DNA from: Prevotella sp.
Lineage (GTDB): Bacteria > Bacteroidota > Bacteroidia > Bacteroidales > Bacteroidaceae
DNA: 64,000 bases
Assembly (NCBI GenBank): GCA_017442825.1
Contig: JAFRYZ010000033.1
Span: 62,001-126,000, forward strand
Direction of reading: 5' to 3'
The notes below the pieces were generated by a model, which made no database searches, was not told the DNA's origin, and saw nothing but the letters and a program-made list of their open reading frames with translations. The stretch's first letter is position 1; each line of letters starts with the position of its first letter. The translations under genes and the position numbers were made by a program. This document shows, in pieces, positions 33,234-44,200 of the stretch.

Positions 33234-35801
33234 ATGAACTATACGATAGAAAAGATAACAACGCTTATAGGTGCACGTCGTTATGGGTGCGCAGAAACGA
33301 ACATCAGCTTCCTTCTGACAGACAGCCGCTCGCTCTGTTTCCCAGAGGAAACGTTGTTTTTTGCCATCAAGACAAAACGCAACGACGGACACTTTTATAT
33401 TGATGATTTATATCGGAGAGGGGTGCGCAACTTTGTAGTGGAAGATTTACCTGATTTGTGGGAATCGAAATACAGCGGGGCAAACTTCCTGAAGGTTGTC
33501 GGCGTAAGAGAGGCGCTGCAAAGACTGGCCGAGCGCCATCGTGACGAATTCGATATTCCTGTGGTGGGAATAACGGGCTCTAACGGAAAGACTATCGTTA
33601 AGGAATGGCTCTACCAAATACTCTCAGGCGTGGTGGAAAGGCAGATGGCTGCGATGGACAACACTCTGATGACGGCATTGGAAGCTCAGTATTCTCCGCT
33701 GAACATTACGCGTTCGCCGCGATCCTATAACTCACAGATTGGTGTGCCGTTGTCGGTATGGCTATTGGACGAGCAGTCGGAGGTGGGTATTTTTGAAGCA
33801 GGCATCAGTAAACCGGGTGAGATGAAGGCTTTGCGAAGCATTATTCAGCCTACCGTTGGCGTGTTGACCAATCTTGGTGCTGCCCATCAGGAGAATTTCT
33901 CGTCGATGGAGGCAAAATGCAAGGAGAAGATGGCGCTCTTTCATGATACAAAGGCTGTGGTCTATTGCATGGACGACGAGATTGTCGCGCGCTGCATCTC
34001 GCAGTATGCTTATCGTGGCGAGCAATTGTCGTGGTCGATGAAAAATCCGAAGGCGACGTTCTTCGTTAATTTTGCGGAACGGGGAGACCAGGCAACTACC
34101 ATCTCATACGTTTGGAAAGGAAAGGAATATAAATATCAAATTCCGTTTATCGACGAGGGCTCTATACAGAACTCTATCACTTGTGCCGTTGTGGCCTTGC
34201 ATTTAGGCCTGACTCCAGAAGCTCTGACCGAGCGCATGCCCTTGTTGGAACCGGTGGCCATGCGCCTGGAGGTGAAGGAGGGGCAGTATGGTTGTATTCT
34301 TATCAACGACTCCTACAACTCGGATGTCTTTTCGCTGGACATCGCTTTGGATTTCATGAACCGACGTCCCGACCAGAAGGGACGCAAGCGGACGCTGATA
34401 CTGAGTGACATAGAACAGAGTGGTATCGCCCCGACGGCATTATACCAGTCTGTTTCCGAACTGGCACAGAAGCGCGGCGTGGAAAAGTTTATTGGTATAG
34501 GTCCGCAGCTGCAAGTCAACCAGTCGTTGATAACAATTGCCGAAAAGGAGTTCTTCGGCAGTTGCGAGGAGTTTATCTATAGCGAAGCCTTCCATCATCT
34601 CCGTAACGAGTTGATTTTGCTGAAAGGTGCCCGCAGGTTCGGCTTCGACCAACTGACGGAACTCTTGGTCCAGAAAGTGCATGAGACAACATTGGAGGTA
34701 AACCTGAATGCTGTTGTCGATAACTTGAACTATTACCGTTCGTTCCTGAAACCGGAAACGAAACTGGTTTGTATGATCAAGGCTGACGGCTATGGTGCAG
34801 GAGCGGTGGAGATTGCCAAGACGCTGCAGGAACATCGTGTGGATTACCTCGCCGTAGCTGTTGCCGACGAGGGCGTGACGTTGCGCAAAGCGGGCATCAC
34901 ATCGAATATCATGATTATGAACCCAGAGATGACGTCCTTCAAGACGATGTTCGACTACGAACTGGAGCCGGAGGTTTATTCCTTCCGACTGCTTGACGCT
35001 CTCATCCGTGCTGCTCGCCAGGAAGGTATTACGGGATGGCCTGTTCATATTAAACTGGACACGGGCATGCACCGGTTAGGCTTTAACGTGAATGATTTGT
35101 CTGTTTCGTCTGAGTCTTTGGATGAGATAGCCGAACTGATTTCCCGACTGAAGAACCAACAGGCTGTCATTCCACGTTCGGTATTCTCCCACTTCGTAGG
35201 TTCCGATAGTGATGACTTCGATTCATTCTCTGCACAACAGTTCGCCCGATTCAAGAGTGGGGCAGACCGTTTGCAGGAGGCTTTCGAACATCATATCATC
35301 CGTCACATGGACAACTCGGCAGGCATTGAGCACTTCCCGGAGCGACAGATGGATATGTGTAGGCTCGGATTGGGACTCTATGGCGTGAACCCGCGTAATA
35401 ACGAAATGCTTCACAACGTCTCAACGCTAAAGACTACCATCTTGCAATTGCGCCACGTGCCGGCAGGCGACTCTGTCGGCTACAGCCGCAGGACAATACT
35501 CGACCGGGACAGCGTCATCGGGGCTATCCCTATCGGCTATGCCGACGGATTGAACCGCCATTTAGGCAACCGTCACGGCTTCTGCCTGGTTAATGGCAGA
35601 CGGGCGGAGTATGTCGGCAACATCTGTATGGACGTGGCGATGATCGACGTGACGGATATTGATTGCCAAGAAGGCGACAGCGTGGAAATCTTCGGAGACA
35701 ACCTGCCCGTTACGTCGCTCTCAGACACCATCGACACCATCCCCTACGAGGTGCTGACGGGTATCAGTAATCGGGTGAAACGAGTCTATTTTCAAGATTA
35801 A
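33234..35801 (+). CDS. murF-alr: Bifunctional MurF ligase / alanine racemase
   Basis: 855 residues, a fusion typical of Bacteroidetes. Residues about 1-480 are MurF, adding D-Ala-D-Ala to UDP-MurNAc-tripeptide, with the ATP loop GITGSNGKT near residue 115 and NDSYNSD in the third domain. Residues about 485-855 are the PLP-dependent alanine racemase, with the PLP Lys in KADGYGAGA (K516), HIKLDTGMHRLGF, and the catalytic Tyr region VGYSRRTIL. The fusion couples D-Ala production to its use. Only 17 bases separate it from the GSCFA gene. Confidence 0.95.
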   Translation: MNYTIEKITTLIGARRYGCAETNISFLLTDSRSLCFPEETLFFAIKTKRNDGHFYIDDLYRRGVRNFVVEDLPDLWESKYSGANFLKVVGVREALQRLAERHRDEFDIPVVGITGSNGKTIVKEWLYQILSGVVERQMAAMDNTLMTALEAQYSPLNITRSPRSYNSQIGVPLSVWLLDEQSEVGIFEAGISKPGEMKALRSIIQPTVGVLTNLGAAHQENFSSMEAKCKEKMALFHDTKAVVYCMDDEIVARCISQYAYRGEQLSWSMKNPKATFFVNFAERGDQATTISYVWKGKEYKYQIPFIDEGSIQNSITCAVVALHLGLTPEALTERMPLLEPVAMRLEVKEGQYGCILINDSYNSDVFSLDIALDFMNRRPDQKGRKRTLILSDIEQSGIAPTALYQSVSELAQKRGVEKFIGIGPQLQVNQSLITIAEKEFFGSCEEFIYSEAFHHLRNELILLKGARRFGFDQLTELLVQKVHETTLEVNLNAVVDNLNYYRSFLKPETKLVCMIKADGYGAGAVEIAKTLQEHRVDYLAVAVADEGVTLRKAGITSNIMIMNPEMTSFKTMFDYELEPEVYSFRLLDALIRAARQEGITGWPVHIKLDTGMHRLGFNVNDLSVSSESLDEIAELISRLKNQQAVIPRSVFSHFVGSDSDDFDSFSAQQFARFKSGADRLQEAFEHHIIRHMDNSAGIEHFPERQMDMCRLGLGLYGVNPRNNEMLHNVSTLKTTILQLRHVPAGDSVGYSRRTILDRDSVIGAIPIGYADGLNRHLGNRHGFCLVNGRRAEYVGNICMDVAMIDVTDIDCQEGDSVEIFGDNLPVTSLSDTIDTIPYEVLTGISNRVKRVYFQD

Positions 35802-35893
35802 GTCTTCATCCAAAACTTCCTTGGTGGCTTGAACACGGAAGTCCGAAAAACAAAAAGTTTATGCATAATGGTATGAATATTCAAAGTTTTTTG

Positions 35894-35902
35894 TACTTTT
35901 GC
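35894..35902 (+). promoter_or_regulatory. Promoter -7 box of the uronate-type gene set
   Basis: TACTTTTGC, 70 bases before the EIIC gene. A CRP-like or KdgR-like operator was not recognised. Confidence 0.7.
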
Positions 35903-35972
35903 ACGGCTATGCCGTATTTTGCGGGATATGACAAGTTTACCGACAACAATTTATAATTAAGAACATAGATCT

Positions 35973-37364
35973 ATGGAACAAGTATTTAGTTACATTATTG
36001 GACTCGGAGCAGCCGTGATGATGCCTATCATCTTCACCATTCTCGGAGTTTGTATCGGTATTAAATTCTCAAAGGCGCTTAAGAGCGGTCTTTATGTAGG
36101 TGTCGGTTTTGTCGGCCTGAGCATCATCACGGCTCTTCTCGTTGACACGATGTCGCCAGCACTTTCAAAAGTAGTGGAAATCTACGGGTTGGAGCTTCAG
36201 GTGTTCGACATGGGATGGCCTGCCGCAGCCTCTGTCGCTTACAATACGTTGGTAGGCTCGTTCATCATCCCCGTTTGTCTGGGTGTGAACCTTGTTCTCC
36301 TTTTATTGGGATGTACTCGTACTGTAAATATTGACCTGTGGAATTACTGGCATTTCGCTTTTATCGGTGCGGTTATTTATTTCATGACCGACAGCGTGGT
36401 TTGGGGATTCTTTGCAGCTATTATCTGCTATATCATTACGTTGGTGCTTGCAGATGTTACAGCCAAGAAGTTCCAGAAGTTCTATCCCGGTATGGATGGA
36501 ATCTCCATTCCGCAGCCTTTCTGCCAAGGCTTCATGCCTTTTGCCGTAGGAATCAATAAAGTGTTGGACTATGTGCCAGGCATCAACAAAGTGAATATCG
36601 ACTCGGAGGGTATGAAAAAGAAGTTCGGACTCTTTGGCGAACCACTTTTCCTGGGTGTGCTCATCGGTATCATCATCGGTTGTCTGGCATGCCGCAACTG
36701 GCAAGAGATTGTTGACAATATTCCCACAACCTTGCAGATTGGTATCAAGATGGGAGCCGTGATGGAACTGATTCCCCGTATCACATCTCTCTTTATCGAA
36801 GGTTTGAAACCTATTGCTGAAGCTACGAAAGAATTGATTGCCAAGAAGTTCGGTGCCGACAAGGAACTGTATATAGGTATGTCGCCTGCACTCGTTATCG
36901 GTCATCCTACCACTTTGGTAGTATCCTTGCTGCTCATCCCCGTAACGTTGGTATTGGCAGTCGTTCTCCCGGGAAACCAGTTCCTGCCGTTGGCGTCACT
37001 TGCCGGCATGTTCTACGTTTTCGTGATGGTTTTGCCTTACACCAATGGTAACGTTCTGCGTTCGTTTATTGTCGGACTCGTTGTTATTGCCATCGGCTTA
37101 TACTTTGTGACCTGGATGGCGGGCGACTTCACATCAGCTGCTCACCATGTGGCAGCTATCCACCCCGACGACAAGACCGTTCAGGTGCCTGCTGGATTTA
37201 GCGCAGGTGCCCTTGACTTCGCATCATCTCCGCTTTCTACACTTATCTATGCTTGCATGAAATACATCAATTATATAGGTGCAGGTATCCTTACCGTTCT
37301 CACCATCCTGTTGGTGGTATGGAACAGAATGCGTATCAATAGCGCAGGCAAGAAGAATAAGTAA
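35973..37364 (+). CDS. Orphan galactitol-type PTS EIIC permease homologue
   Basis: 463 residues with about eleven hydrophobic helices. Blocks such as [41 protein letters not shown] and [19 protein letters not shown] match the EIIC-GAT (galactitol/SgcC) family. In a true PTS this subunit needs EIIA, EIIB, HPr and EI, and none of these genes is nearby. Bacteroidetes generally lack a complete sugar PTS, so it may work as a non-phosphorylating transporter. Being next to kduI and a hexuronate-type MFS gene suggests a uronate or related sugar. The start was chosen 70 bases after a promoter box. Confidence 0.8.
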   Translation: MEQVFSYIIGLGAAVMMPIIFTILGVCIGIKFSKALKSGLYVGVGFVGLSIITALLVDTMSPALSKVVEIYGLELQVFDMGWPAAASVAYNTLVGSFIIPVCLGVNLVLLLLGCTRTVNIDLWNYWHFAFIGAVIYFMTDSVVWGFFAAIICYIITLVLADVTAKKFQKFYPGMDGISIPQPFCQGFMPFAVGINKVLDYVPGINKVNIDSEGMKKKFGLFGEPLFLGVLIGIIIGCLACRNWQEIVDNIPTTLQIGIKMGAVMELIPRITSLFIEGLKPIAEATKELIAKKFGADKELYIGMSPALVIGHPTTLVVSLLLIPVTLVLAVVLPGNQFLPLASLAGMFYVFVMVLPYTNGNVLRSFIVGLVVIAIGLYFVTWMAGDFTSAAHHVAAIHPDDKTVQVPAGFSAGALDFASSPLSTLIYACMKYINYIGAGILTVLTILLVVWNRMRINSAGKKNK

Positions 37365-37410
37365 TCTATATGAAAAGGACAAAGAATATTATAAACTAAA
37401 ATTGATAGAA

Positions 37411-38385
37411 ATGAAAAGAACTTTGATTTCATTAGCGCTGCTGGGAATGGCATTTGGTGTGAGTGCTCAGCAGAAAGTAAACTTCCAGACGGCTTGCCAT
37501 CCGGAGGACGTGAAGCATTACGACACAAAGACCCTTCGCGAGCGTTTCGTGATGGAGAAGGTGATGGTGGCAGACGAAATCAACCTGACTTATTCGCACT
37601 ATGACCGCTTCATCTTCGGTGGTGCTATGCCTGTGACAAAGACGCTGAAGTTGGAAAACTTCCGCGACCTCGGTCTCGATGTAGACCCAGGCATCAAGGA
37701 TAAGTATTTCCTTTACAACCGTGAGTTGGGAATCGTTAACTGTGGCGCAGGAGATGGTGTTGTCATCGTTGATGGAAAAGAATACGCTCTTTCACCGAAA
37801 GAGGCACTCTATATCGGACGTGGACATATTTCCAAGGACAAGGATGTCAACAAGAGTGTGGAGTTCCGTTCAAAGGATGCTTCTAAGCCCGCTAAGTTCT
37901 ATCTTAATTCGGCAACTGCTCACAAACACTACAAGACCCAATGGATTACCCTCGACGGACGTAAAGGCTCGCTCAAGGCTGCCGTTTGGGGACCTGTAGG
38001 TTCGTTGGAAGAGTGTAACAACCGTACCGTTTATAAGCTTATCGTCAACGACGTGCTGGAGGAGGGCCCGTGCCAGTTGCAGCTTGGTCTGACGCAATTG
38101 AATCCTGGTGCTGCATGGAATACAATGCCGCCTCATCTTCACGGTCGCCGTATCGAGGCCTATTATTACTTCAACCTGCCGCAGGATCAGACTATCGCGC
38201 ACATCATGGGGCAGCCGCAGGAAAGCCGTGTGGTATGGCTGCACAACGAGCAAGCCATCATGTCGCCCGAATGGAGCATCCATGCTGCCGCAGGTACCTA
38301 CTACTATACCTTCATCTGGGGTATGGCCGGCGAGAACCTGTATTATAACGATAAGGACAATATCCCCGTTATTGATATTAAGTAA
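37411..38385 (+). CDS. kduI: KduI isomerase with a predicted signal peptide
   Basis: 324 residues from ATG 37411. The body is 5-dehydro-4-deoxy-D-glucuronate isomerase: [42 protein letters not shown], then the cupin metal block [16 protein letters not shown]. It isomerises the unsaturated uronate released from pectin or glycosaminoglycans. KduI proteins normally begin at about the HP.DVKHYDT block and are cytosolic. Here 20 residues ([19 protein letters not shown]) with the form of a cleavable signal peptide come first, so the enzyme would act in the periplasm. An internal ATG at residue 13 could make a shorter form, but would leave VSAQ unexplained. Confidence 0.9.
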   Translation: MKRTLISLALLGMAFGVSAQQKVNFQTACHPEDVKHYDTKTLRERFVMEKVMVADEINLTYSHYDRFIFGGAMPVTKTLKLENFRDLGLDVDPGIKDKYFLYNRELGIVNCGAGDGVVIVDGKEYALSPKEALYIGRGHISKDKDVNKSVEFRSKDASKPAKFYLNSATAHKHYKTQWITLDGRKGSLKAAVWGPVGSLEECNNRTVYKLIVNDVLEEGPCQLQLGLTQLNPGAAWNTMPPHLHGRRIEAYYYFNLPQDQTIAHIMGQPQESRVVWLHNEQAIMSPEWSIHAAAGTYYYTFIWGMAGENLYYNDKDNIPVIDIK

Positions 38386-38395
38386 GGAGTGTGTT

Positions 38396-38465
38396 TCGGC
38401 ATGACGGAATAACGTCATACCGTTATAATTGTATGAAGCCAAACCGCCATACCGGAACAGCAATT
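38396..38465 (+). repeat. CCGTCATACCG repeat array (second)
   Basis: CGGCATGACGGAATAACG, TCATACCGTTATAATTG and AACCGCCATACCGGAAC fill the gap between kduI and the MFS gene. It is the same family as 16133. Confidence 0.7.
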
Positions 38466-38497
38466 AAAAGTGAAATAACGAAATAAACAATAAAACT

Positions 38498-39955
38498 ATG
38501 AACGCAATCAAAACAACAAAGATGTCCAACTTCCGTTGGATTATCTGTGCGTTGCTGTTTTTGGCAACGACTATTAACTACATGGACCGTCAGGTGTTGT
38601 CGCTGACGTGGAAGGACTTCATCGCTCCTGAATTCCATTGGACCGACGCTGACTATGGTACGATTACCGGTCTGTTCTCCATCTTCTATGCCATTGCCAA
38701 CCTCTTTGCTGGCAAGTTCATCGACTGGATGGGAACAAAGAAAGGTTACCTGATTGCCATTTTCGTATGGTCGCTTGGTGCTGTTCTCCACGCTGGATGC
38801 GGTTGGGTAGCGATGACCGTCGAAGGTTACGACTCTCTTGAAGCTCTGCGCCTTGTTCAGGCAGGTTCAGATGCTGCAGTAGCCATTGCTACCATATCGG
38901 TATGGCTCTTCCTCTCTTGCCGTTTGATTCTTGCCGTTGGTGAGGCAGGTAACTTCCCTGCAGCCATCAAGGTGACGGCAGAGTATTTCCCGAAGAAAGA
39001 CCGTGCCCTTTCTACTTCTATCTTCAACTCTGGAGCTTCTGTTGGAGCCTTGGCAGCCCCAGCTACCATTCCTCTGCTTGCCCGTGCTTGGGGTTGGGAA
39101 ATGGCATTTATCATCATTGGTGCCCTTGGTTTCATCTGGATGGCACTTTGGATTTGGCTCTACGACAAACCTGCTAAAAACAAGCGTGTGAACCAAGCCG
39201 AGTTGAACTATATCGAGCAAGATACCGACATCGCAGAAGTTCAAGACCATCAGGAAGCAAAGGAAGAGAAGGTCATTCCGTTCTTCGAGTGCTTCAAGTA
39301 TAAGCAGACATGGTCGTTCATCGTTGGCAAGTTCATGACCGACGGTGTTTGGTGGTTCTTCCTCTTCTGGGCACCGGCTTACTTCTCCGACCAGTATGGT
39401 TACACCTCAGACTCAACGATGGGTATTCTCTTGATTCTGACTCTTTACACCATCGTTACCATTCTTTCTATCGGTGGCGGTTACCTGCCCAAATACTTTG
39501 TAGAGAAGAAAGGCATGAACCCCTATTTGGGACGTATGCGTGCCATGTTGATTTTCGCCTTCTTCCCGCTGTTGGGTCTCTTGGCGCAGCCTCTTGGCGC
39601 ATATAGCGCATGGTGGCCAGCCATCCTGATTGGTTTGCTCGGCGCCGGACACCAGGCTTGGAGTGCCAACATCTTCTCGACCGTTGGCGACATGTTCCCC
39701 AAGTCCACTATCGGAACCATTACCGGTATCGGTTCTATGGCTGGAGGTGTAGGCTCATTCCTCATCAACAAGGGTTCAGGCTCCTTCTTCACATGGGCTG
39801 AAGGTCAAGGTAGCGCCTTCTCCTTCTTCGGTTTCGATGGTAAGCCAGCCGCTTACATGGTTGTCTTCTGTATTTGTGCTGTTGCCTACCTGATTGGCTG
39901 GAGCATCATGAAGGCACTCGTTCCGAAGTACAAACCCATTGTACTGGAAGACTAA
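38498..39955 (+). CDS. Hexuronate-type MFS transporter (ACS family)
   Basis: 485 residues, twelve helices. FRWIICALLFLATTINYMDRQVLSL is the anion:cation symporter start shared with ExuT and related hexuronate carriers. SIFNSGASVGALAAPATIP and RLILAVGEAGNFPAAIKVTAEYFP are other ACS family blocks. It probably imports a hexuronate or its keto derivative by proton symport. It is downstream of kduI and the EIIC gene; the three would make an uptake and isomerisation set. The loop between the second and third helix region (CGWVAMTVEGYDSLEALRL) is longer than in E. coli ExuT. Confidence 0.88.
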   Translation: MNAIKTTKMSNFRWIICALLFLATTINYMDRQVLSLTWKDFIAPEFHWTDADYGTITGLFSIFYAIANLFAGKFIDWMGTKKGYLIAIFVWSLGAVLHAGCGWVAMTVEGYDSLEALRLVQAGSDAAVAIATISVWLFLSCRLILAVGEAGNFPAAIKVTAEYFPKKDRALSTSIFNSGASVGALAAPATIPLLARAWGWEMAFIIIGALGFIWMALWIWLYDKPAKNKRVNQAELNYIEQDTDIAEVQDHQEAKEEKVIPFFECFKYKQTWSFIVGKFMTDGVWWFFLFWAPAYFSDQYGYTSDSTMGILLILTLYTIVTILSIGGGYLPKYFVEKKGMNPYLGRMRAMLIFAFFPLLGLLAQPLGAYSAWWPAILIGLLGAGHQAWSANIFSTVGDMFPKSTIGTITGIGSMAGGVGSFLINKGSGSFFTWAEGQGSAFSFFGFDGKPAAYMVVFCICAVAYLIGWSIMKALVPKYKPIVLED

Positions 39956-39969
39956 AATAACGTAAAAAA

Positions 39970-40003
39970 GACTCCTTCGCCGTTGTGCGTAGGAGCCTTT
40001 TTT
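39970..40003 (+). terminator. Rho-independent terminator after the MFS gene
   Basis: GACTCCTtCGC-cgttgt-GCGtAGGAGCC followed by TTTTTT. One mismatch pair sits inside an otherwise continuous stem. Confidence 0.85.
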
Positions 40004-40049
40004 CTCTTTTTTCAACTTTTTTGTACATAACCTCCAAACACAAATAGCT

Positions 40050-41156
40050 ATGATAGTAGGAATTCCAAAAGAGATTAAGAACAACGAGAATCGCGTGGGT
40101 ATGACGCCGGCAGGTGTTGCCGAGTTGGTGAAACACGGACACGAGTTGCTGGTGCAGCATACGGCTGGAGACGGCAGCGGTTTTTGTGACGAAGAATATG
40201 TAAAGGCTGGTGCTAGGATACTTCCGACCATCGAAGATGTCTATGCTCAGGCAGAGATGATAGTGAAGGTGAAGGAGCCGATAGAACCAGAATACAAGCT
40301 GATACGCAAGGGACAGGTGTTGTTTACCTATTTCCATTTTGCCTGCGACGAGCCGTTGACGAAGGCGATGATGGCAAGTGGTGCCATCTGTATCGCTTAC
40401 GAGACCGTAGAGACCGCTGACCACCGCCTGCCGTTGCTTATTCCGATGAGTGAGGTGGCAGGGCGCATGGCGGTGCAGAATGGCGCTTACTATCTTCAGA
40501 AGACACAAGGCGGCAAGGGCAAGTTGATGACGGGTGTGCCTGGCGTGAAGCCGGCGAAAGTGTTGGTCTTGGGTGGCGGAACGGTAGGCGAGGCTTCAGC
40601 CCGTACCGCTGCAGGAATGGGTGCCGATGTGACTATTACCGATATATCTCTTCCACGTCTGAAGCAGCTTGCTGCCGAGCTGCCGGCTAATGTCCACACG
40701 TTGTATTCCTCGGAACATAACATCAGGAAGGAACTTGCCGACGTAGATGTTGTCATCGGTTCAGTTCTTATACCCGGCGATGCAGCCCCGAAGCTTGTCA
40801 CGAAGGATATGTTGAAGCTGATGGAGCCAGGAACGGTACTTGTCGATGTCGCTATAGACCAAGGCGGTTGCTTCGAGACCTCACGTCCTACGACCCATAG
40901 CGAACCCGTCTATAGTCTCGACGGTATTGTACACTATGCTGTTGCCAACATTCCGGGTGCAGTTCCCAACACCTCTACCATGGCGCTCACCAATGCCACG
41001 TTGCGCTATGCTATCGCCTTGGCAGACAAAGGTTGGCAGCAGGCTTGTCTTGACGACGAGTCGTTGCGCAAGGGCTTGAATATGGTGGACGGCAAGTGTA
41101 CTTTCGAGGCCGTTGCCAAAGTATGGGGATTACCCTATACGGAGTGGAAGAATTGA
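40050..41156 (+). CDS. ald: Alanine dehydrogenase
   Basis: 368 residues, the usual length. MIVGIPKEIKNNENRVGMTPAGV is the Ald start with the pyruvate-binding Arg, KVKEPIEPEY carries the catalytic Lys, and the NAD loop is VLVLGGGTVGEASARTAAGMGAD. It interconverts alanine and pyruvate plus ammonia with NAD. An AGCS-type alanine symporter is encoded at 61873, but not in the same operon. The 3' end runs into short direct repeats. Confidence 0.96.
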   Translation: MIVGIPKEIKNNENRVGMTPAGVAELVKHGHELLVQHTAGDGSGFCDEEYVKAGARILPTIEDVYAQAEMIVKVKEPIEPEYKLIRKGQVLFTYFHFACDEPLTKAMMASGAICIAYETVETADHRLPLLIPMSEVAGRMAVQNGAYYLQKTQGGKGKLMTGVPGVKPAKVLVLGGGTVGEASARTAAGMGADVTITDISLPRLKQLAAELPANVHTLYSSEHNIRKELADVDVVIGSVLIPGDAAPKLVTKDMLKLMEPGTVLVDVAIDQGGCFETSRPTTHSEPVYSLDGIVHYAVANIPGAVPNTSTMALTNATLRYAIALADKGWQQACLDDESLRKGLNMVDGKCTFEAVAKVWGLPYTEWKN

Positions 41157-41216
41157 GTATAGGGATGGCTCTATACGGAATGTGAGTATAGGGTTGGCTC
41201 TATGTGGAATGTTGAG
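41127..41216 (+). repeat. 29-bp direct repeats at the ald / NRPS convergence
   Basis: The end of ald (TATACGGAGTGGAAGAATTG) is followed by two degenerate copies, GAGTATAGGGATGGCTCTAT and GAGTATAGGGTTGGCTCTAT, each ending in a GGAATG motif. The last copy includes the stop codon of the convergent NRPS gene. Confidence 0.7.
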
Positions 41217-44200
41217 TAAGCGAAAGAAATTCTTCATCAGATACAAGGCGGAGGCGTTTGTCTCCGCCATTTCTTTCTGCTATGATTTCGCGGAGCGGGC
41301 GCGGAGTGGCATCCATCCATTTTATGGGTGGTGTAACTTCGTAGCAACCTTTGACGATAGCCTGGGCTACGACGTCAACAGGAGCGCAGACGACAGGGTA
41401 GTCTGCTAGGCTCGCCGCACATGTTCCCGTTTGCTGGATGACGTTTAGCAGACGCATGAACAGGTTGTCTTGCGCATTCACTTGGAACATGCCGTCGGAT
41501 AGGCGTGGCATCAGACTGCCGATTCGGATGATATGAGCATCCAGCAGCTGTTCGTTCGCGGCTCTCAATACCAACTCCTCAGCTGCTCGCTTGGATTGTA
41601 GGTAGGGTAGGGAGAGCAATCCTTGCGCCGTTATTCCCAGTTGCTCCAACATCGTTGTATTCAGTTGCGCGGGAAGCTTTCTGCCCTGTTGTTCCTGATG
41701 CAAAACGTTGAGCGATGTGGTAGAGATATGGATGAGGCGGGTTCCTGTAGCAAGACAAAAGCGGATCACGTTTTCAGTCCCCTTGATATTGGTATCTTCG
41801 ACAGCTGTACCTTGTGCAAAATAACGCACATCGGCAGCACAATGGATGAGGGTTGAAGGCGCGTGAGAAACCTTTACTGCTGTATCAGTTGAAGGCGATA
41901 GTGGAGGAAAAGGTAAGCGGTTGAAGGAGAGGACTGAGGTGATATCGCCACAAACCACCTGTATGCGGCTGCCAAGGAGAGAAAGCATGGACGATTCTTC
42001 GCCGAAGTAGGTCCGGATGCGGTTGCGCAGGCGCTCTTCAGCCTTTATTCCGTCTTTGTCGCGCACCAGACAACAAACCTTCTGGGCATCGTGGTTGATA
42101 AACTCGTGCAGGATGTGAATGCCGAGGAAACCCGTGGCGCCGGTAAGTATGAAGGGAGCCGCTCCCCATTCCTCCTTATAGGGAGAAAGACGGTTTGCGA
42201 CGGAATCGCAACATACAGGACGGGGAGGGCAGGAAGGAGCAGGAGTGCGAGGCGTGCTTAAGCTTCTTGGCGTCGGGTTGTTGAATACTTCTTGGTATGT
42301 CAGGTGGATGCCTGCCTTCTCCAGTTCGCCCAACAACAGCATGACGGAAAGGGAGGTGCCGCCCAAGTCGAAGAAGTTGTCGGTAGCCCCCACTTGGTCT
42401 GTTTGTAACACCTTGGCAAAAGTCCGACATAGCAGTTGTTCTCGCTCGTTGGCAGGCCTTACATACAGCCTTTCTGGGATGGTTGGCTCCGGCAGCCGTT
42501 TGTCGTCCGTCTTTCCGTTGGCGTTGAGCGGTATTTCCGTCAGTTGCATGAGAATGTCGGGTATGAGATAGTCAGGCAATAACTTTTTCAGTTTTCGTCT
42601 GATTTCGTCAGCGTCCATCTTTTTTATAGCCGTAAAATAGGCACAAAGCAGTTCTTTCTTGCTCGTAGAAACAGTTTGCTTGTCTGTAGGAGAAACGGCT
42701 TGCTTGTCTGTAGGAGAAACAGCTTGCTTGTCTGCAAGAGTAACCAACTTGACGACCGCTTGCGTGATGCCTTCAAGTTGGAGGAGAGCCGATGCTATTT
42801 CTTCAGGTTCGATACGGAATCCATTTCGCTTGAACTGCTGGTCGGTACGTCCTACAAACTCCAGCAGTCCTTCTTCGTTCCATTTGACGAGGTCGCCCGT
42901 GTGATAGACCTTTCCTTTGCAAAAACGGCACGACGTAAACATCCGGTTGGTCAGTTCAGGTTCGTTCCAATACCCTGCCGCCACCTGCGGTCCAGCTATC
43001 CACAACTCGCCAGTAGCTCCTTGCGGCAGGAGCTGTCCGTGCTGGTCAACCACCAACACCAGCATGTTGTCGAGCGGTCTGCCGATGGGAATGGAAGTAG
43101 CTTCCGCGCTTCGCCCTACGGTCGAACCCATCGTATTTGTTGTGGGAAAATCATGAGAGTCGATAGCGTCTGTCGTGGGAACTACGTAGTAAGTAGCATC
43201 CACCGTACATTCCGTTGGTCCGTAGGTGTTGATGACACGGAAATTCGCAGAGAATGCAGGAGTTCCTTGAGCAGAGATAAGTGGAAGGTTCAGTTTCTCT
43301 CCGCCCAAGCATAAGTACTCCACCTGCAACTGATGATGTTCTGCCAGCATCACCCCCAGTCGAGTGGTATAGCATCCGCCCGTGATGCCGTTATCCTTCA
43401 AGTATTGCGCCATCGCCGCAAGGTTCATGCGAATGTTGTCGGGTACGATGTAGAGCGTTCCTCCAACCGTCAGCACGGGGAACAAATCCTCTATGGAAGC
43501 ATCGAAGGAGAGCGGCGCATGACAGCTGATGCGGCTCAGATTCGTCAGATTCCAACGTCGAGTGATGAAGCGGGTGAGGTTGAAGAGTCCTCGATGTGTT
43601 ATCATGACACCCTTCGGTTTTCCTGTAGAACCAGAGGTGAACATCATGTAGGCCAGATTTGTGCGAAACGAAGTTTCGTTGATGGAGTGAGCAGATGTAG
43701 AGGAGGATGGAGAGGTGAGGGTCGTTTCGAAAATTTGACGCCTCCGTGCTTCCGGCCATTCTGCGTCAAAAGGGACGAAAGCCAGTCCCGCCTTCAAGAC
43801 ACCGATGACCTGTACCATCCATTCCTTCGTGCGCGTTGTCGTCAGACAAACGAAGGGAGAGTTTCGATTGCCTTGTCCGTTTGGTTCTTTTGTTTTCCCT
43901 TCTCCGTTATGCTCTTCAGCTTTCCCTTGTCCGTTGGGCTCTTCTGCCTTCCTTTGTTTGTCCAGCCTTTCTGCATATAGAGAAGAAAGTTGGTCCAGTT
44001 CGCGGTAGGTTAACGAGCCGTCTTCGGCTACGACGGCTATGTTGTCGGGTGTCAGGGCAGCTTGTTGTCGGAACAGGTCCGTCCACGTAGGTTCGTCGCC
44101 CTCTTCCTCTCTTTGTGGCGAAGTCCGTTCGCCTTGTCCCAGCGTGATGAGCCGTTGTTGCTCGTTGTCGTCGATGAGACAGATGTCCTGCAGGCGCCCG

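Noticed and set aside
35973-39955. A complete PTS operon
   Set aside because: Only the EIIC-like gene is present; the downstream genes are an isomerase and an MFS transporter.
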